Assembly: GCA_033239005.1 (NCBI GenBank)
Contig: BSQZ01000040.1
Span: forward strand, 2,157,599-2,221,598
Reading direction: 5' to 3'
Source of the DNA: Lamellibrachia satsuma
Lineage: Eukaryota; Annelida; Polychaeta; Sabellida; Siboglinidae
Length of the DNA stretch: 64,000 nucleotides
Shown: positions 28,253 to 43,000 of the stretch, in pieces
Layout of the letters: each line of letters begins with the position of its first letter
Position numbering within the stretch: the first letter of the stretch is position 1
Position numbers and translations under genes: made by a program
The notes under the pieces: model-generated
What the model saw: the letters and a program-made list of their open reading frames with translations, nothing else
What the model was told of the DNA's origin: nothing
The model's database searches: none

Positions 28253-29740
28253 CATTGTTGTTGACGTTTCTTCGATCAGAAATAGATTTTGAAAATTAGC
28301 CGTCCCGTGTGTTACAACTGTGACATAATTGAAAAGGTTTGTTTAGCATATTAGTATTCCAGCTACTTTGCTGTAAGTTAAGATTTGTAAACTATGTCTA
28401 TGTTACTTTTGGCTTGTGCCTGATGAAATTGCACATGAGTTTGTGACTAAGTCTGAAAATTGTCCGAAGACGCGGCGGAAACGTGACATTGCCTGTACGC
28501 ACGGGACGGGTATTTTTACAGCCGCAGAGTGGTGTAACAAAACAGAAAAAACCATTCACTCTTTAGACGAACCTTTAATGCCAACAACTTGAAAGCAAGT
28601 CTAATGCAAAATACCTTACGTTTTTGATGAAAAAACTAACAAGACAATAGGTAATGGCGGGAAACTTTCAAGCGGCCATTTCGAGACATTTATTTTCGCT
28701 TTTAGGCAAATTTACTCAAAATGTAGAAATCGCACGTGTCCGAATCTGATACTATTGATTTGATTCTTTGGAATATATTTGGTGGATCTATGATATAGTT
28801 ATCCACCTACAAGTGCCTACAAACGCAGAACTACTCAGTAACGTTTATTAATGTCAAAGGTCGGCATCCGTATATCTGTATGTCTGAATGATTGGTGTCC
28901 GTGGCTCTATCTGTGTCGTGCTTAATTCAAACCGTCGAGAAACCAAAGCAAGAACAGGTGGATCCAGCACCATAAACAAGTAGTTATGGCGCGTGTAACG
29001 CAAAAATGGTTTGAGCGTATGATTTCCAGTGTGTCTTGCCACTGGGATTACGCAGAGTGTATTCGTCAGGCATCGATAATTCGAAATGGACAATGACACT
29101 TAAAGCCATTCATGATGTCTTCTCATGTCCCATCGTTAGCACACGTGTCAACAGGACACAGCGTAGGGTCTATAATCCAGGCGACACTGTGAACATGCAT
29201 TTATTAGATTCACTATATTTATTTGCTCATAATTGTTCTCAAAGCAGCAGTGTAGAAATGCCACCTCGTGTAAATGTTGAGATTTCGTAGGAACATTTTG
29301 AAGGAAATGTCTTACCGACTTAGGTCAAGACCATCATATAAAAATGTTTAACCAGAAATAACTCTCTTTAGGGATGTAAGACTGGTATGTAACTAAGAAC
29401 AATCGTAGCATTGCGAACAATTATACGTACTTTAGGTTGCAACTCCTTTCAGGGGTCATATGTGAGCCCCAGTAAAGTTGGCGTCCGAGGTCGAAAACGT
29501 GTAGGAGGAGTAGCAAAACAAAAATAGAAATATACGCTGTCTCGAAAATACTAAGATTGCTACTACTAATGTGTAACGCCAGCTTACGTCTCTTTCCCTC
29601 TTCCCTACTTGAAACTATCTTCCCATTCATATTTTCCCAGAGTATCATTATATTTCGCTAAATTGTGTTTTTATTAGTATGATTATGTTACGCCAATGAA
29701 GTTGGAGTGCAGTGAAACTGAATGATTAAAACGAAATACC
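28253..29740. other. No gene seen
   Basis: No convincing exon, repeat family or RNA gene was found. Confidence 0.5.
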
Positions 29741-29870
29741 CAGTGGAATGTCTTGCACGTTTCACAGTTGTCTCCATTGAAGCCAAGTGGACAGATGCAC
29801 TTGTAGCCAATCTGAGTGTCCATACACGTGCCGCTGTTCATACACGTGTTGGCATCGCAGGTTTGTGACA
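29741..29870 (-). CDS. Single EGF-like exon of a host gene
   Basis: After an acceptor (plus-strand CTG at 29871-29873) the minus strand encodes one complete EGF repeat with spacing C-x4-C-x5-C-x8-C-x-C-x8-C (CDANTCMNSGTC ... CICPLGFNGDNC). Conserved Gly and aromatic positions are present. The donor end is uncertain (about 29741). Neighbouring exons were not found, so it is either part of a long-intron gene or an orphan. Confidence 0.65.
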
Positions 29871-30077
29871 CTGCATCATAGCATCAACATTGCTCCAAGC
29901 AGTTTTGTCCCCTCTTCTTTTTCCAGTAGATATAAATGAGATAAATTGTAATACTGCTGTACTCAACCTCAGAAAATATGCTGATGACATAGCACAAAGA
30001 TGAATTATCACTTTCACAGTATTACCAGTATGTTGAAATGCTTATATCCTGGTTTGGCAACAGTTTTCTTGAGCTAA

Positions 30078-30905
30078 ATGCCCCAAAAAACACACGAGAT
30101 GTGCTTTGGACGTGGTCGAGTCAAGGGTGCTTCGCATCCTCTTTCTCAACCATTTATGACCAATGGGCAGGCTGTGGAAACAGTATCCACTTTCAATCTT
30201 GGTACTGTTGTTGATGAAAACATTACCTTCACTAACAATGTAGACCACATATACAAAAAGACACAACAACGTCTGTTTTTGCTCCGGAAATTAAGGAGCT
30301 TTAATGTCAGCACAGAGGTTCTGCAGTTGATGTACAAGTTTTTGATTGAAAGTGTACTTTCCTTTAACCTAGTGTCACGGTATGGCAATTTGTCTGTCAA
30401 GAATAAAGCAAGGCTGGCTCGGGTGGTCAACCAGGTGGGCAAAATTGTTGGTATCAAACAACTGCAGCTGTGTGATCTTTATCAGCTTTGAGAAGGAAAG
30501 CTGTTCAAATTCACCATGATTCCACTCATCCACTCAATTCTGCTTTTGAAACTCTCCTGTCTGGTCGACGACTCAGAAGGCCCCTGTTACAAGAGATCTT
30601 TTGTTCCGTCAGCCATAGGCATATTGAATCCAAATGCCTGAACTTGCTGTTGTATATCTTGTCCAAGGAAGTCATGGATCAGCTGATTAAATGAGCAATT
30701 GTGTGTATACGTGAGTGTTGAAATTGAATTGATGGGATAACAATGATGTATAGTACTCACAAACATGTTTTATATGCTTTACTTGTCTCATATATTAATC
30801 GTTTGCTTATTGTTTATACCTTAAAAGTGTGAGCCCAAAGGAAAATTTCCATTTTATGTGATACATTTAACGGATAATAAAGATTTTAAATTCAATTCAA
30901 TTCAA
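30078..30905 (+). pseudogene. LINE fragment, reverse-transcriptase C-terminus and 3' tail
   Basis: Frame 30078-30491 encodes VDHIYKKTQQRLFLLRKLRSF and FLIESVLSFNLVSRYGNLS, the typical end of a CR1/Rex-like reverse transcriptase. It is followed by further remnant to 30694 and a 3' end AATAAAGATTTTAAA(TTCAA)n near 30905. 5'-truncated. Confidence 0.75.
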
Positions 30906-31205
30906 TTCAATTGGTCGATTTCACTCTTCTATGGTTTAACATGTACTCGTGGTCTTACTAGTCCTTATTCAATCTAAGTATGCCCACCTTGATTCACACT
31001 ACAAACTTCGATATGTTCTAATATTGAATTAACATGTTTGTCGTAGTCCATTGTCTATTCACTTTGTAATGTTATATATATATTTTTTAATAATTCTAAA
31101 CTCTGGTTGTTAATGTTCACTTTTGGTCAGTGGACATGACAACATTTTCGTAGTACCTCTTGTCACCGCACTCGCCAACTGTCTGTGGTCATAAGTTTGC
31201 CAGTT

Positions 31206-31607
31206 CTATGGGTGGGTGGGTGGGTGGGTGGGTGAGTGGGTGGGTGGGTGGGTTTGGGTGGGGTCATCGGCAACTGCACGTGCGTTTCTGACCATCGCAC
31301 TTTCAGTCAGCTGAGATACAGGCTGTGTTGTGGACCTATGCTCTTGGAAGCAATTTTGCTGATGCGGAATTTTTGTTTGAGACAGACATAGCAGTAAAAA
31401 ACATATATCACAATATGTCAACACTGACTCCCTAATACTTCTGTACAACAAGAGTTGAAGTTTCGGGTCAACATGAAACGATCCCAGTTTCCTTAACAGA
31501 TACAGTCTTTGCTGGCACTTTTTGTACACACCTTGAACGTGGGGACCAAACGTTAGCTTGTTATCAAGTGTTATATAAAGATATTTAAAAGTGTTCATTA
31601 CTTCCAC
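31206..31607 (-). pseudogene. LINE fragment, reverse-transcriptase C-terminus
   Basis: Minus strand encodes FKYLYITLDNKLTF and KKCQQRLYLLRKLGSFHVDPKL, the same family as 30078-30905, ending at a (CCCA)n tract (31207-31257). Heavily truncated. Confidence 0.7.
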
Positions 31608-31766
31608 AGCCTCACCTTCTGTGCAACAAATTGGCCGCTGGTGCGGAAATCAATGCAAAGTTCATTTATCTTCAGTTCTAGGAAATTTTCCTTGTACCAC
31701 ATCGAGATCATAGAGACGGTTCTCATAGAGATGTGTTCCCCCAGCGAATTGATAAAAATTATAATA

Positions 31767-31945
31767 ACATCCACATGCCCACGCACGCAGGTATGCGTAA
31801 TAATTATGATTACAATATAAATATATGTTATTATAATTAATATTCGTTTGCTAGGGTGTAAATAATAAAATATAATATAATTTGTAAAGAGGAAAAATTT
31901 AGATTACTAAATTATTAATAATTATGATTACAATATATATATATA
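31767..31945. repeat. ~175-bp direct repeat, copy 1
   Basis: Starts ACATCCACATGCCCAC and runs to GATTACAATATATAT. Nearly identical to 32507-32690, 740 bp away. Confidence 0.9.
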
Positions 31946-31982
31946 TATATATATATATTGTAATCATAATCATTACATTATT

Positions 31983-31985
<3 letters not shown>

Positions 31986-32054
<69 letters not shown>
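31986..32054. repeat. (TA)n array
   Basis: About 34 TA units. Confidence 0.97.
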
Positions 32055-32056
<2 letters not shown>

Positions 32057-32412
32057 GTGGTGAGGTGGTCACAGGTTTGTGGGTGACCTTGTGGCGAAAT
32101 GGCCCCACCTGTTTGTAATTAAATTTGTGTATTGGTGGTGGAATGTCTGTATTCTTTGCATTACATGTTCATGACGACTTCTTGATGTATATATATTATC
32201 GTCATGCTTGTAGGAATGTGGGCTCCGAGAAACTTGCCGGACGGGGCTGTACATGTGTTCAGTTCCTGTCGGGTTTGCTTAGAGGAGCTCACATTCCTGT
32301 TAATGTTCTTCCCAAAGTGACTGCGTGATAAGCAGTCCACTTTGCAATAAAAAACGTCATTTATTTGGCCTGTTTCAATTCTCTCCTACATCGGACTTGT
32401 GTTGGTTATTGC

Positions 32413-32415
<3 letters not shown>

Positions 32416-32490
<75 letters not shown>
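32416..32490. repeat. (TA)n array
   Basis: About 36 TA units. Confidence 0.97.
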
Positions 32491-32497
<7 letters not shown>

Positions 32498-32506
32498 TAA
32501 TTATAT

Positions 32507-32680
32507 ACATCCACATGCCCACCCACGCAGGTATGCGTAATAATTATGATTATTACAATATAAATATATGTTATTATAATTAATATTCGTTTGCTAGGGT
32601 GTAAATAATAAAATATGATATAATTTGTAAAGAGGAAAAAATGTATTACTAAATTATTAATAATTATGATTACAATATAT

Positions 32681-32690
<10 letters not shown>
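32507..32690. repeat. ~175-bp direct repeat, copy 2
   Basis: Second copy of 31767-31945, with a few substitutions and small indels. Confidence 0.9.
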
Positions 32691-32861
<171 letters not shown>

Positions 32862-32862
32862 A

Positions 32863-33190
32863 CAAAGAAAATATAGCTAGAGGACATGGGGTAACATTAG
32901 TAAAGGATCAGTATAGATTGGATATCCGGAAGTACTCCTTCTCACATAGGATCAGTCAATGGAACAAATTATCTACATATTGCATAACTGCTAGCAGCGT
33001 GAATAGTTTAAAGACAAGATTAAAAGATTTCTCAGGAGGGCGGATTGGACGTATATTAAAATGTTGGACTCTCGATAATCCAATGGCATCCTTATCCACT
33101 TGCCATATGGGTTTTTGCCTTGGATGGCAATCTTGTGAAATGTCTTGTTAAATCTCGGGTAATTGTAGGAACATTCACTTTCGTTCAGAC
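32863..33190 (+). pseudogene. LINE reverse-transcriptase C-terminal fragment
   Basis: Encodes LDIRKYSFSHRISQWNKL and SVNSLKTRLKDF, the conserved end of many CR1-like reverse transcriptases. Only the last about 90 residues remain. Confidence 0.65.
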
Positions 33191-33699
33191 AAATCAACAG
33201 ACCCCGTCAACTTGGTAGCATTTCACTCTGTCTGCCACAAGTACGTTAGATGCTCCTCCAGAATCGGTAGAGAGCGCCAATCGGTTTCTTAACCCTTACG
33301 TGCTGAGCTCTACCTTGTTTTGCTGTATACCTATTGTTACTAACTTTTTATCTACGATATTGTGCATGGAAGAACATAAAGATGTATGTGACGTGGTGGT
33401 TTGTGTGGTGTTTGACATTTATCGTCTCTTTGTTTGTATTTTCTTCCGTTCATGGACTTGTATGTCGTTCAGATTCCAACATGGCGCCTCCCTCATGCTC
33501 AACTAAAGGTTTTTTTGCGATTCAGGCAAAACGTAAAGGTGGAGGTGTGTGCCTTTATATCAACACGAAAAGGTGCACAAACTACAGTTTGTGACCAAGT
33601 GTGTACCCTAGATGTTCAACTACTCACGCTTTCTATGAGGTCAATCTACCTGCCCAGGGAATTCACAAATATTATCATGTACAGCGAACTGTAAATCCG

Positions 33700-35165
33700 C
33701 CGCTGACGTCATAGCGGGGTCTGTGTCTAGATTCCAGTAAAAACACCCCGATGCGCCCGTGATCATAGTGGGCGACTTTATCTCGTGCACCCTGGATGGC
33801 GTACTGCCGTCATTTCAACAGCACGTGACCTGCCCTACCTGCCACAACAAAACAATCGAATCGCTATAGCTCAGTGGATGACGCAAACACCTCGCAGTTT
33901 CTCCCTTACCTGGGGCGGGCAGATCACAGCATCGTACATCTCCTGCCCAAGTACCGTCAAAAACTCAAAAGTGTTCCACCTGTCAAAAGACAGGTCAAGG
34001 TATGTTCTACAGACGCAGTAGAACAGCTGAAAGGTTGTTATGCCTGCACAGATTGGGACGTCCTCTTCGAGGGCACTAATGACATAAATGAGAATACTGA
34101 TATTCTCACTGATTCTGAAGTTCTGTCAAGACTCTGTCATCCCAGAAAATACTGTCACTGTGTATCCTAACACCAAACCCTGGATCACACAGAGTGTAAA
34201 GAAGGCAGTGATCAACAATCAGAAAGCATTCGAATCTCGAGATGCGGCTGCTATCCGGGAGGCCAAGGCTGTGATTACGGCAGAAACTGGCCTTGCCAAG
34301 ACATTTTTTCGTGACATAGTGACGCTTTCAGAAATCTCCCCGGTGGTGTCAGCGCCAGCCAAAGAACAAAATCTAACATATTACCTGATGTCACAGATCT
34401 AAACAAATTATTCACTCACTTCGACAGCAAGGACTTTATATCCAAGTGCACAGAGCTTCTGACAACCATCCCCTCCCCCTCCCCGGGAAAGATCATCATC
34501 TCCGAGGACGAAGTGACAGGCCAGTTCAAGAGAACCAACACAAGGAAAACTTCCGGGTCTAACAGCATTTCGGGCCACCTTCTCCTGTTCCAGGAGTCTG
34601 TGGACACCGGCATCATTCCCAACCTCTGGAAAACCAGCACCGTCATTCCTGTGCCTAAAATCCCCTCCCCCAGGAACTAAACCACTACAGGCCTGTTGCT
34701 CTCACTGGAGAGGTTAGTCCTGACTAACCTCTCTCCACACATGCAGGAGAAACTGGATCCCATGCATTTCGCCTACAAACATGGGCGTAGCACTGACGAT
34801 GCTGTGGCAACCCTGTTACACAATGTCACCAAACATCTAGAGAAGGCAGGCAACTACATCCGCATCCCCGTCATATATTTTAATTCGGCCTTTAATACTA
34901 TGCAGCCACACAAGGTGATTGAAAAGCTTCTACAAAAAGTCCCAGCAAAGATTGTACCTATTAAGGAAACTAATATCGTTTCATGTTGACCCCAAACTTC
35001 TACTCTTGTTGTGCATGAGTATTAGAGAGTCAGTGTTTCTCCACATCAGCAAAACTGCTTCCAAGATCATAAGCCTCCCCACACAGCCTGTCTCTCAGCT
35101 GACCCGTGTCCATAATGTAAAAAAAGCAGGTTCAAAAACAGTTTCGTTCCCCAGGCGATAAATCG
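33700..35165 (+). pseudogene. Degenerate LINE (linker and reverse transcriptase)
   Basis: Remnants are spread over three frames: VIVGDF (endonuclease end, about 33760), a linker with NTKPWITQSVKKAV (34165), KTSGSNSI and TSTVIPVPK fingers (about 34540-34660), FAYKHGRSTDDAV (34765) and SQQRLYLLRKLISFHVDPKL (34937). Similar family to the copies at 30078 and 61319. Many stops; not functional. Confidence 0.7.
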
Positions 35166-35216
35166 TCTCACAAACTCTGGTTTAAGTGTTGATCACGTGC
35201 AAGCCGATCACTGATA

Positions 35217-35303
35217 GTGTGTGTGTGTGTGTGTGTGCTTGTGCGCGTGTGCGTGTGCGTGTGCGTGTGCGTGTGCGTGTGCGTGTGCGTGTGCGTGTGC
35301 GTA

Positions 35304-35335
<32 letters not shown>

Positions 35336-35451
35336 TGCGTTTGTGTGTGTGTGTGTGTGCGTGCGTGCGTGTGTGTGTGTGTGCGTGTGCGTGTGCGTGT
35401 GCGTGTGTGTGTGTGTGTGCGTGCATGCGTGCGTTTGTGTGTGCGTGTGTG

Positions 35452-35505
<54 letters not shown>

Positions 35506-35600
35506 TTTGTGTGTGTGTGCGTGTGTGTGTGTGCGTGTGTGTGCGTGTGTGTGTGCGTGTGCGTGTGCGTGTGCGTGTGTGTGTGTGTGTGTATGTATGT
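35217..35600. repeat. (GT)n/(GTGC)n microsatellite, ~380 bp
   Basis: A compound array of TG and GCGTGT units, the longest GT-type array in the window. Confidence 0.97.
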
Positions 35601-35659
35601 GCGAATTTCTATAATTCAGCGCTCGTGAATGGTGGTTGCATAAATGAACAAGCCAATAA

Positions 35660-37070
35660 AGACAAATAAAAGAAAAAATAAACATTTAATATATGATGGT
35701 TACTCAGAAATGTACAAGAAAACACATATACTCCTGGGTCTATGTAATTTTTATGGGAAAATAACTCCAATTCTGTAGTAATCAGCCAGGGAATTATTCA
35801 CCCTGATAAATAACTTATAATAGCGTCCAACATGAGCCATCGCTATCCAAACATCAGCCCAAAGTAAACTATAGCGTTATACTCATCTTGACTAAAGATA
35901 CACACAGCTGTGTTTGCCTACGTACATCGACATATCTTACTATCACACAACCTTGTTCTAAGAGATACAAAGTCAGTTCCGTGGCATCAATGCTACTTGA
36001 TTTATGTTGGTACATCTCAAATTAAAGCACAGACATGCATTATCCTGCAGCTATATTACCACATTCACTGACACGACAGGACTGCACTCTAGAAAACTGA
36101 TTCTCGAGTAGGCCCACTTAGTGTGAAATGCTTGGCAAACGCAACTTGGCATCGAGCGTGGCTGATGTGTTCCCCAATGTGATGCTAGTCTTGGAACAGC
36201 TTTTAATATACTGAAAAGTCAACACCGAGTGTTCGGGTGAAATATCCACGATGCGTACAGATGTTGAGCCAGTTACGTCCCCTGTGAAATATCACCAGTC
36301 ATATATATATGTTGACAAACTGCTATATGCGTGCGTTAGTATTGACATTGTTGAACAAGTGCAGTGTCTTTAATTGCCGTATTGGCTTAACCATCACTTT
36401 TGCCATGAAGATTTAATTGGCGATTTGCCCTTCTGAATTCTATATGTTGTTTGTAGATTAGATAAATTTGGGATATTGACATTAGCAACATGTTTATATG
36501 ACAATTATTAATTACCACGATTGATTAGTATGCTTTTAACAGCTACAATTATATTGCAATATAATAGATACAATTAGCAACCACATTTGACCGCCCAACG
36601 CTGACGCTAAACCCGAATTGTTCTATATTACGTCCCACCTTGCTGCAGTACAATCTGCATGTACACATGTATTTCCATACACACACTATTAATTTACATA
36701 ACAATTTAAACAGTGGATCTACAAATATTCTTGCAATGATTTATGTCGTAAGGAAATGCACGAAGTTCAGAACTGACATATTTATATTAACGATTTCTAT
36801 AATTATGTAATTGAATGTGTCATGTAGATAGTGAATACGAATTACAACATATTGCTTATTGTCGGATTTGCACTGAAATTAGCGCGTAACGTACATAGCG
36901 TTTTCCATAAATGTTTTGCGCGAAAAAGAACAAGAAGAATACGTTTTTATTTCACCCATCGTACATTTCACATAATACATATATATCCATGTTGATTTTA
37001 TAATTTTCCATAATACAGGTGTGTACGTTAGTAAATAAACATGGTATATATTAAGGTAAATAAACAAATA
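35660..37070. other. No gene seen
   Basis: AT-rich unique-looking sequence without convincing exons. Confidence 0.5.
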
Positions 37071-37079
37071 GGGTCAGGA

Positions 37080-37117
37080 GACTCCTCTAAAACTTTGGTA
37101 GTCGCTATCGAGGAGCC
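37080..37117 (-). other. Conserved 3'-UTR hairpin of the LINE family, copy 2
   Basis: Minus strand GGCTCCTC pairs with GAGGAGTC around GATAGCGAC; one A-T pair fewer than copy 1, lost on both sides of the stem. Confidence 0.7.
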
Positions 37118-38163
37118 ACCTTACAAATTAAAATTAAACTAAGTAAATTGGTCAAACATATATAATTCTTCGGAGAAGAGAAGAAGAAAAAAACATAATA
37201 ATAACATCTCTGATTGTGTACGTGTGTGCGCGTGCGTGTGCATGTGCGTGTTCGTGTATGAATATTCTCGTTTGATTATATGTGTTTGCGGTTAATGCGC
37301 CTTTTAGTATAAGGATGACAGGTGGTTGTCTTTGCCTTGTACATAACTCTTGATAATGTTGTAAAAAAGTTTAGCGTACTGAGTAAATCCCAGTAAGCTG
37401 TGTGTGTTACGTTTTTCTTTAAGTATTATTAAGTAAAAGTGGTAAATTATGCCGAAGAAATTTCTTTGTAAATTCGTGTTTAGTTTTATAAGTATATATT
37501 TCATTATTGTTTCGTGTATCATAACTATGTATGTCATATTTGAAGATTATCCTCCAGTTTTGCAAATAAACTGGTAAATTGCTATGTTAATATAATTTAT
37601 GATAACATTTTAACTGTTGTTATTTAAGAATGTCATCTACTTTTTATAATGCTGGGTTTGTTTAAGAATTGGATATGTGTGGTAATTATAAATACTTAAG
37701 GTAATAATTCTCAAAGCTTTCTTTTGAAGTTTCATTATTATATTTGATTGAAAAACCAAAGACATAATGTAATAACTAATGTGTGATACAATTAATGAAT
37801 TATATAATAACGTTTTAATTTCTTGTGATAACATATGTCTTAATTTAAATACAAATCCTTTTAGAACATGCAAATATGTATCAATTGTTAAACCTAAGAA
37901 ATAAGATTCCTTAGCATGTTCAATTATTTATATTATCTGTCTTCAGAGTAAGCATCTGTACATTTTTATTTGCTTTTTGGAATGTCATATGGTTAGATTT
38001 TGCATTGTTTAAAAATAATTTATTTATTTTTAAAAGTTCGTCATTTATTCAAGATTCTAACCTGTCATTGTGTATATTACTGTTAACAGTGTTTTAAGTA
38101 TTTGATAAGGTTGTGTCATCAGCATAAATGAAGAAATTAGACATTTTACTGGCTTGTGAAAAT

Positions 38164-38360
<197 letters not shown>

Positions 38361-39258
38361 GAGAGGCCTAGGTCTATTACTGTCATGCCAGTTGCTATTG
38401 GTGACGTGTTTGAGTTTATATATTTTCAATTTCAGTATATTGTTTATGATTATTTACATAGATACTGAGTAATTTCAGATTTGCGCCATTTACACCATAC
38501 TGTTTTAATTAAGATTAAATGGTCAATGGTATCAAAGGCATTAGAAAGGTCTAAATTTATGTTTAAGAGTATTTCATCCTGATCCATTTGGGTTATAATC
38601 CTATCTATTAATATCAGTGCAGCATATTCCGTTGAATGCTTGGGTGGAAAACCATACTGATGGTCAAAGAAAATTTTGGACTTTTTTAATAAAATTAAAA
38701 TTAATCAAACATTATTTTTTCCTAATACTTTTGAGACAGCTGGTAAAAGAGATACGGTTCTATACATTTGAAATATTGTTAGGTCACCTTTTTATAAATA
38801 GGAATTACAATTATTTATTTACAAGGGAATACTTTGTTAATAATGTTAAACATGCAGTTATTGCAGGATCAATAAATTTGAGTAGTTTGGTGGAAAAACC
38901 ATCAAATCGACAACTATTTTAGCTGGGTAGATTATTTATTATTCTCTTTACGGTATCTTCAATTTCGTTCAATGTAAAAACTGAATTTAGTTTGTAATTT
39001 AGATAATACGAACGATCCTGAAAGGCTTTGTATTTAATATTGTTTGCCTGATAATTCCCTACATTAGTAAAAAATAATCCAATTAATCTGAATTAATAAT
39101 AGAATCTGAATCTGTTTATATAGGAAATGATTTGTTAATTTTAGTTTTACACAGGATTTTATTTATAGTTTTCCAAGTATTTTTACGTGTTTCAAAATGT
39201 GATTGCTTTGCTACACGAAAGCTCCTATAATGTTGTATATTTATATATGTATATTTAT

Positions 39259-39358
39259 AGGTACCTCCTCAATTACATTATTTAATGCTTGCTCCATACA
39301 TTAATGAGGTAAAAATAAAATAAAATGCTGCACACGAATTCGCTCGAGCGAACGAAAG
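39259..39358. repeat. ~100-bp direct repeat, copy 1
   Basis: From GTACCTCCTCAATTAC to GCTCGAGCGAACGAAAGT; recurs at 39724-39823 almost unchanged, with the long TA array between. Confidence 0.9.
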
Positions 39359-39390
39359 TATAATTTTATGTTTATATTTATTATATATCA

Positions 39391-39682
<292 letters not shown>

Positions 39683-39723
39683 TATGAAATATAATATATA
39701 TATATGCATGTTTATATATTTAT

Positions 39724-39823
39724 AAGTACCTCCTCAATTACATTATTTAATGCTTGATCCATACATTAATGAGGTAAAAATAAAATAAAATGCTGCACAC
39801 GAATTCGCTCGAGCGAACGAAAG
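39724..39823. repeat. ~100-bp direct repeat, copy 2
   Basis: Second copy of 39259-39358; one substitution seen in the first 60 bp. Confidence 0.9.
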
Positions 39824-39861
39824 TCACGTCCACGATCAACCTTGGCTCGATAAAGTGTTTA

Positions 39862-39965
<104 letters not shown>

Positions 39966-40012
39966 TCATCATCATCATCATGCTGTCAGTCGCTATGCGA
40001 CAAAGACTGCTT

Positions 40013-43000
40013 TCATTTCTTGACCGCCGCACTCCATTTAGTTCTCTGCTGTGAGAGTGATGTCCATGAGTCGGTCTTTATGTCTCTCAGCTTGAGGTTT
40101 CTCTTGATGGTATCCTTGAACCGGAGACGAGGGCGTCCTCTCTGTCTGTGACCAGAAGACAATTGAGAGTAGAGGATCTGCTTTGGTAGTCTGTCTGATG
40201 ACATCCTCATGAGGTGTCCAGTCCACAGGAGATTCTTTTTGATCAGAAGATCTTCCATAGAGGGCAGCCCTATCCGACCGAGTATTTCCTTGTTTGTCAC
40301 TTTGTCCTTCCAGGTTAGCCTCATGATCGAACGCAGATGTCGGATCATGAAGGCATGCAGCTTTTTCACCTGTCGTCTGTACACTGTCCAGGCCTCAGCT
40401 CCGTATAGTAAGGTGGATAGCACAATTGCCTAGTAGATCTTGCCTTTGACCCGCGTGGACACATGGTGGTTGTTCCAGAGTCTCTGGCGTAATCGGCCGA
40501 AAGATGCGCTAGCCTTGGCCATCCTCCTCTGTATTTCAGCATCAATGCGTCCATCACTTGATATAGTGCTTCCGAGGTAGGTGAATTCCGGAACAGAGTT
40601 CAGTTTGTTTCCATCAACCATGATATCCTCCTCTCGGGTTCTTGTAGAGTTGGGTTGGTACAGCACTTCCGTCTTCTTGATGTTAATCTTCAGGCCGAAC
40701 TTCTTTGATGCATCGGAGAAAGCATCCACTATTCTCTGAATCTCTTCAGCGGAGTGGGCGACCAGTGCACTGTCATCTGCGTATAGCAGCTCTCTCACAA
40801 GTATCTGGGTAGTCTTGGTCTTCGCTCTGAAGTGTGCGATGTTGAATAGGTCAGCGCTCTGTCTAGACTGTATATAGACGCCATCTCCCATGCCTCGGAA
40901 AGCCTCGACAAGCATTGCTGATAGGAAAATGGAGAAGAGCGTGGGGGCCAGTACACAGCCTTGCTTGACACCATTGGTAACACCGAACGTTTCCGAGACT
41001 TCCCCTCCAACACTCACATTCGCCATCATTCCCGTATGTAGAGCCTCGATCATGGTTGTGAATTTCTCTGGGCATCCATATTTCCTCAGTAGCTGCCATA
41101 GCCCAGTCCTTCCGACTGTATCAAACGCCTTCGTGAAGTCGACAAATACTATATATAGTGGTCGGTCCTGCTCAATGCACTTTTCTTGTAGTTGTCGAAG
41201 ACAAAATATCATGTCCGCTGTGGTCCGGTTGGATCTGAAGCCACACTGTGTCTCCGGAACTACTTCTGGTGTTATGTGAATAGATAGTCTGTTGAGCAGG
41301 ATCCTGGCGAAGATCTTGCCTGCTATGGAAAGAAGAGAGATTCCTCTGTAGTTCCCACAGTCTGTTCGATCTCCTTTCTTGTAGATGGTTAGAATGCTGG
41401 CATCCTTCCACGCTTGTGGTACAGAACCCTCCTCCCAGGCTTTGGTGATTAATTGGTGCAGTCTGTTGGACAGATTGTCTCCTCCGTGCTTCCATACTTC
41501 AGCAGGAATTCCATCACCCCCAGGTGCTTTGCCATCTTTCAGGCCGGCGATTGCTCTAGCCATCTCATCCATGTTTGGAATCTCATCAAGGCATGTGTTG
41601 GTAATGCGCTGCTGGATGTTGACAAGAGCTTCATGTTCTATGTCGCCAGGGACGTTGAGTAGTTTTTGGAAGTGTTCACTCCATCTTGCCACAACTCTCT
41701 TGCTGTCAGAGAAGGTCTCCATTCCATCTGTTGACTTCAGGTGAACAGGTCCCTTTTTCGCGGGTCCCCACACTTCCTTCAGTCCATTGTAGAAGCCCTT
41801 CATGTCATTTCTGTCTGCAGATCTCTGCAGCTCCTCTGCCTTCATTTCCCACCATTCTGACTTCAGGGCACGGGTGCGTTTTTGTAGCAGTCTGCAGGCA
41901 TCTTTGTACGCTGCAGTGGTGGATCTAGTACTCCTGGTCTGCAACACTCTCTGGTGGGATTGGTCTCTTCTGCTTATTAGATTTTGTAGCTCCTGGTCGT
42001 TGGGGTCGAACCAGTCCTGGTGTTTTCTGTCTGGCTTGCCGAGAAATGTTTTAGCTGTGTTGTATACTACCTGTTGCAGAGCTGCCCATTCCTCATCTGG
42101 TGTTGAGCTTTCCTTCTCCTCCCAGTGGGCGAGAGCGCTGTCCATCTCCTGCTCGAAGCTCTCCCTATGACTGATGGTACGTAGTTTTGCTGTGTTTAGC
42201 TTGGTCGGTTTTCTTACCCCTTGTCTGTTGTGCTTTTGTCGTACTCTAAATGCCACTTTTGACCTCAGCATATGGTGATCGGTCCAGCAGTTAGCTCCAC
42301 GCATGGCTCGAGTACTGTGGATGTCCATCTTATCCCGACACCTCGTGATGATGAAGTCGATCATATGCCAGTGTCTGGAACGAGGATGCATCCAAGTGGT
42401 CTTGCGTTCATCCTTCTGCTTGAACATGGTGTTCGTCACTATCAGTTCGAACTCAGAGCACAAAGCCAGTAGAAGCTCGCCATTGGAGTTGCGTTTCCCG
42501 ATCCCATATTTGCCCATGACCATGGTCCATTTGTCATTGTCTCTTCCTATCCTTGCATTGAAGTCTCCTATCAGCAGTAGCTTATCGGTACGAGGGATGC
42601 CTCTGAGCGTACTTGACAGCTGGTTGTAGAAAGCCTCCTTGTTATCGTCCGGGTTTGTCATTGTTGGAGCGTAAACACTGATAATTGTAGCATAGTTGTC
42701 CTTGCTCAGAGGTAGTCTCATCATCATGATTCTGTCACTTACTGGCCGTGGCATTTCTGTCAGCATTGTCACGATGTCCTTCTTTATAGCAAAGCCCACT
42801 CCAGCCTCCCTTCTCTCTCCTTTGGGTCTGCCACTCCAGAAGAAAGAGTATTCCAAGTCATTAAGACTACCAGACTCTGAGAACCTTGTTTCGCACAGGG
42901 CGGCAATGTCTATATTGTACTTGGCGAGTTCCATTGCTACTAGTGCAGTACGTCTTTCCGGTCGGTCGGCTACTTCTCGGTCGAGGAGAGTCCTGACGTT

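Noticed and set aside
35182..35685. Cys-Val and Thr-His repeat frames in GT arrays (also 21078-21323, 24012-24291, 46598-47059)
   Set aside because: Translations of (GT)n/(GTGC)n microsatellites.
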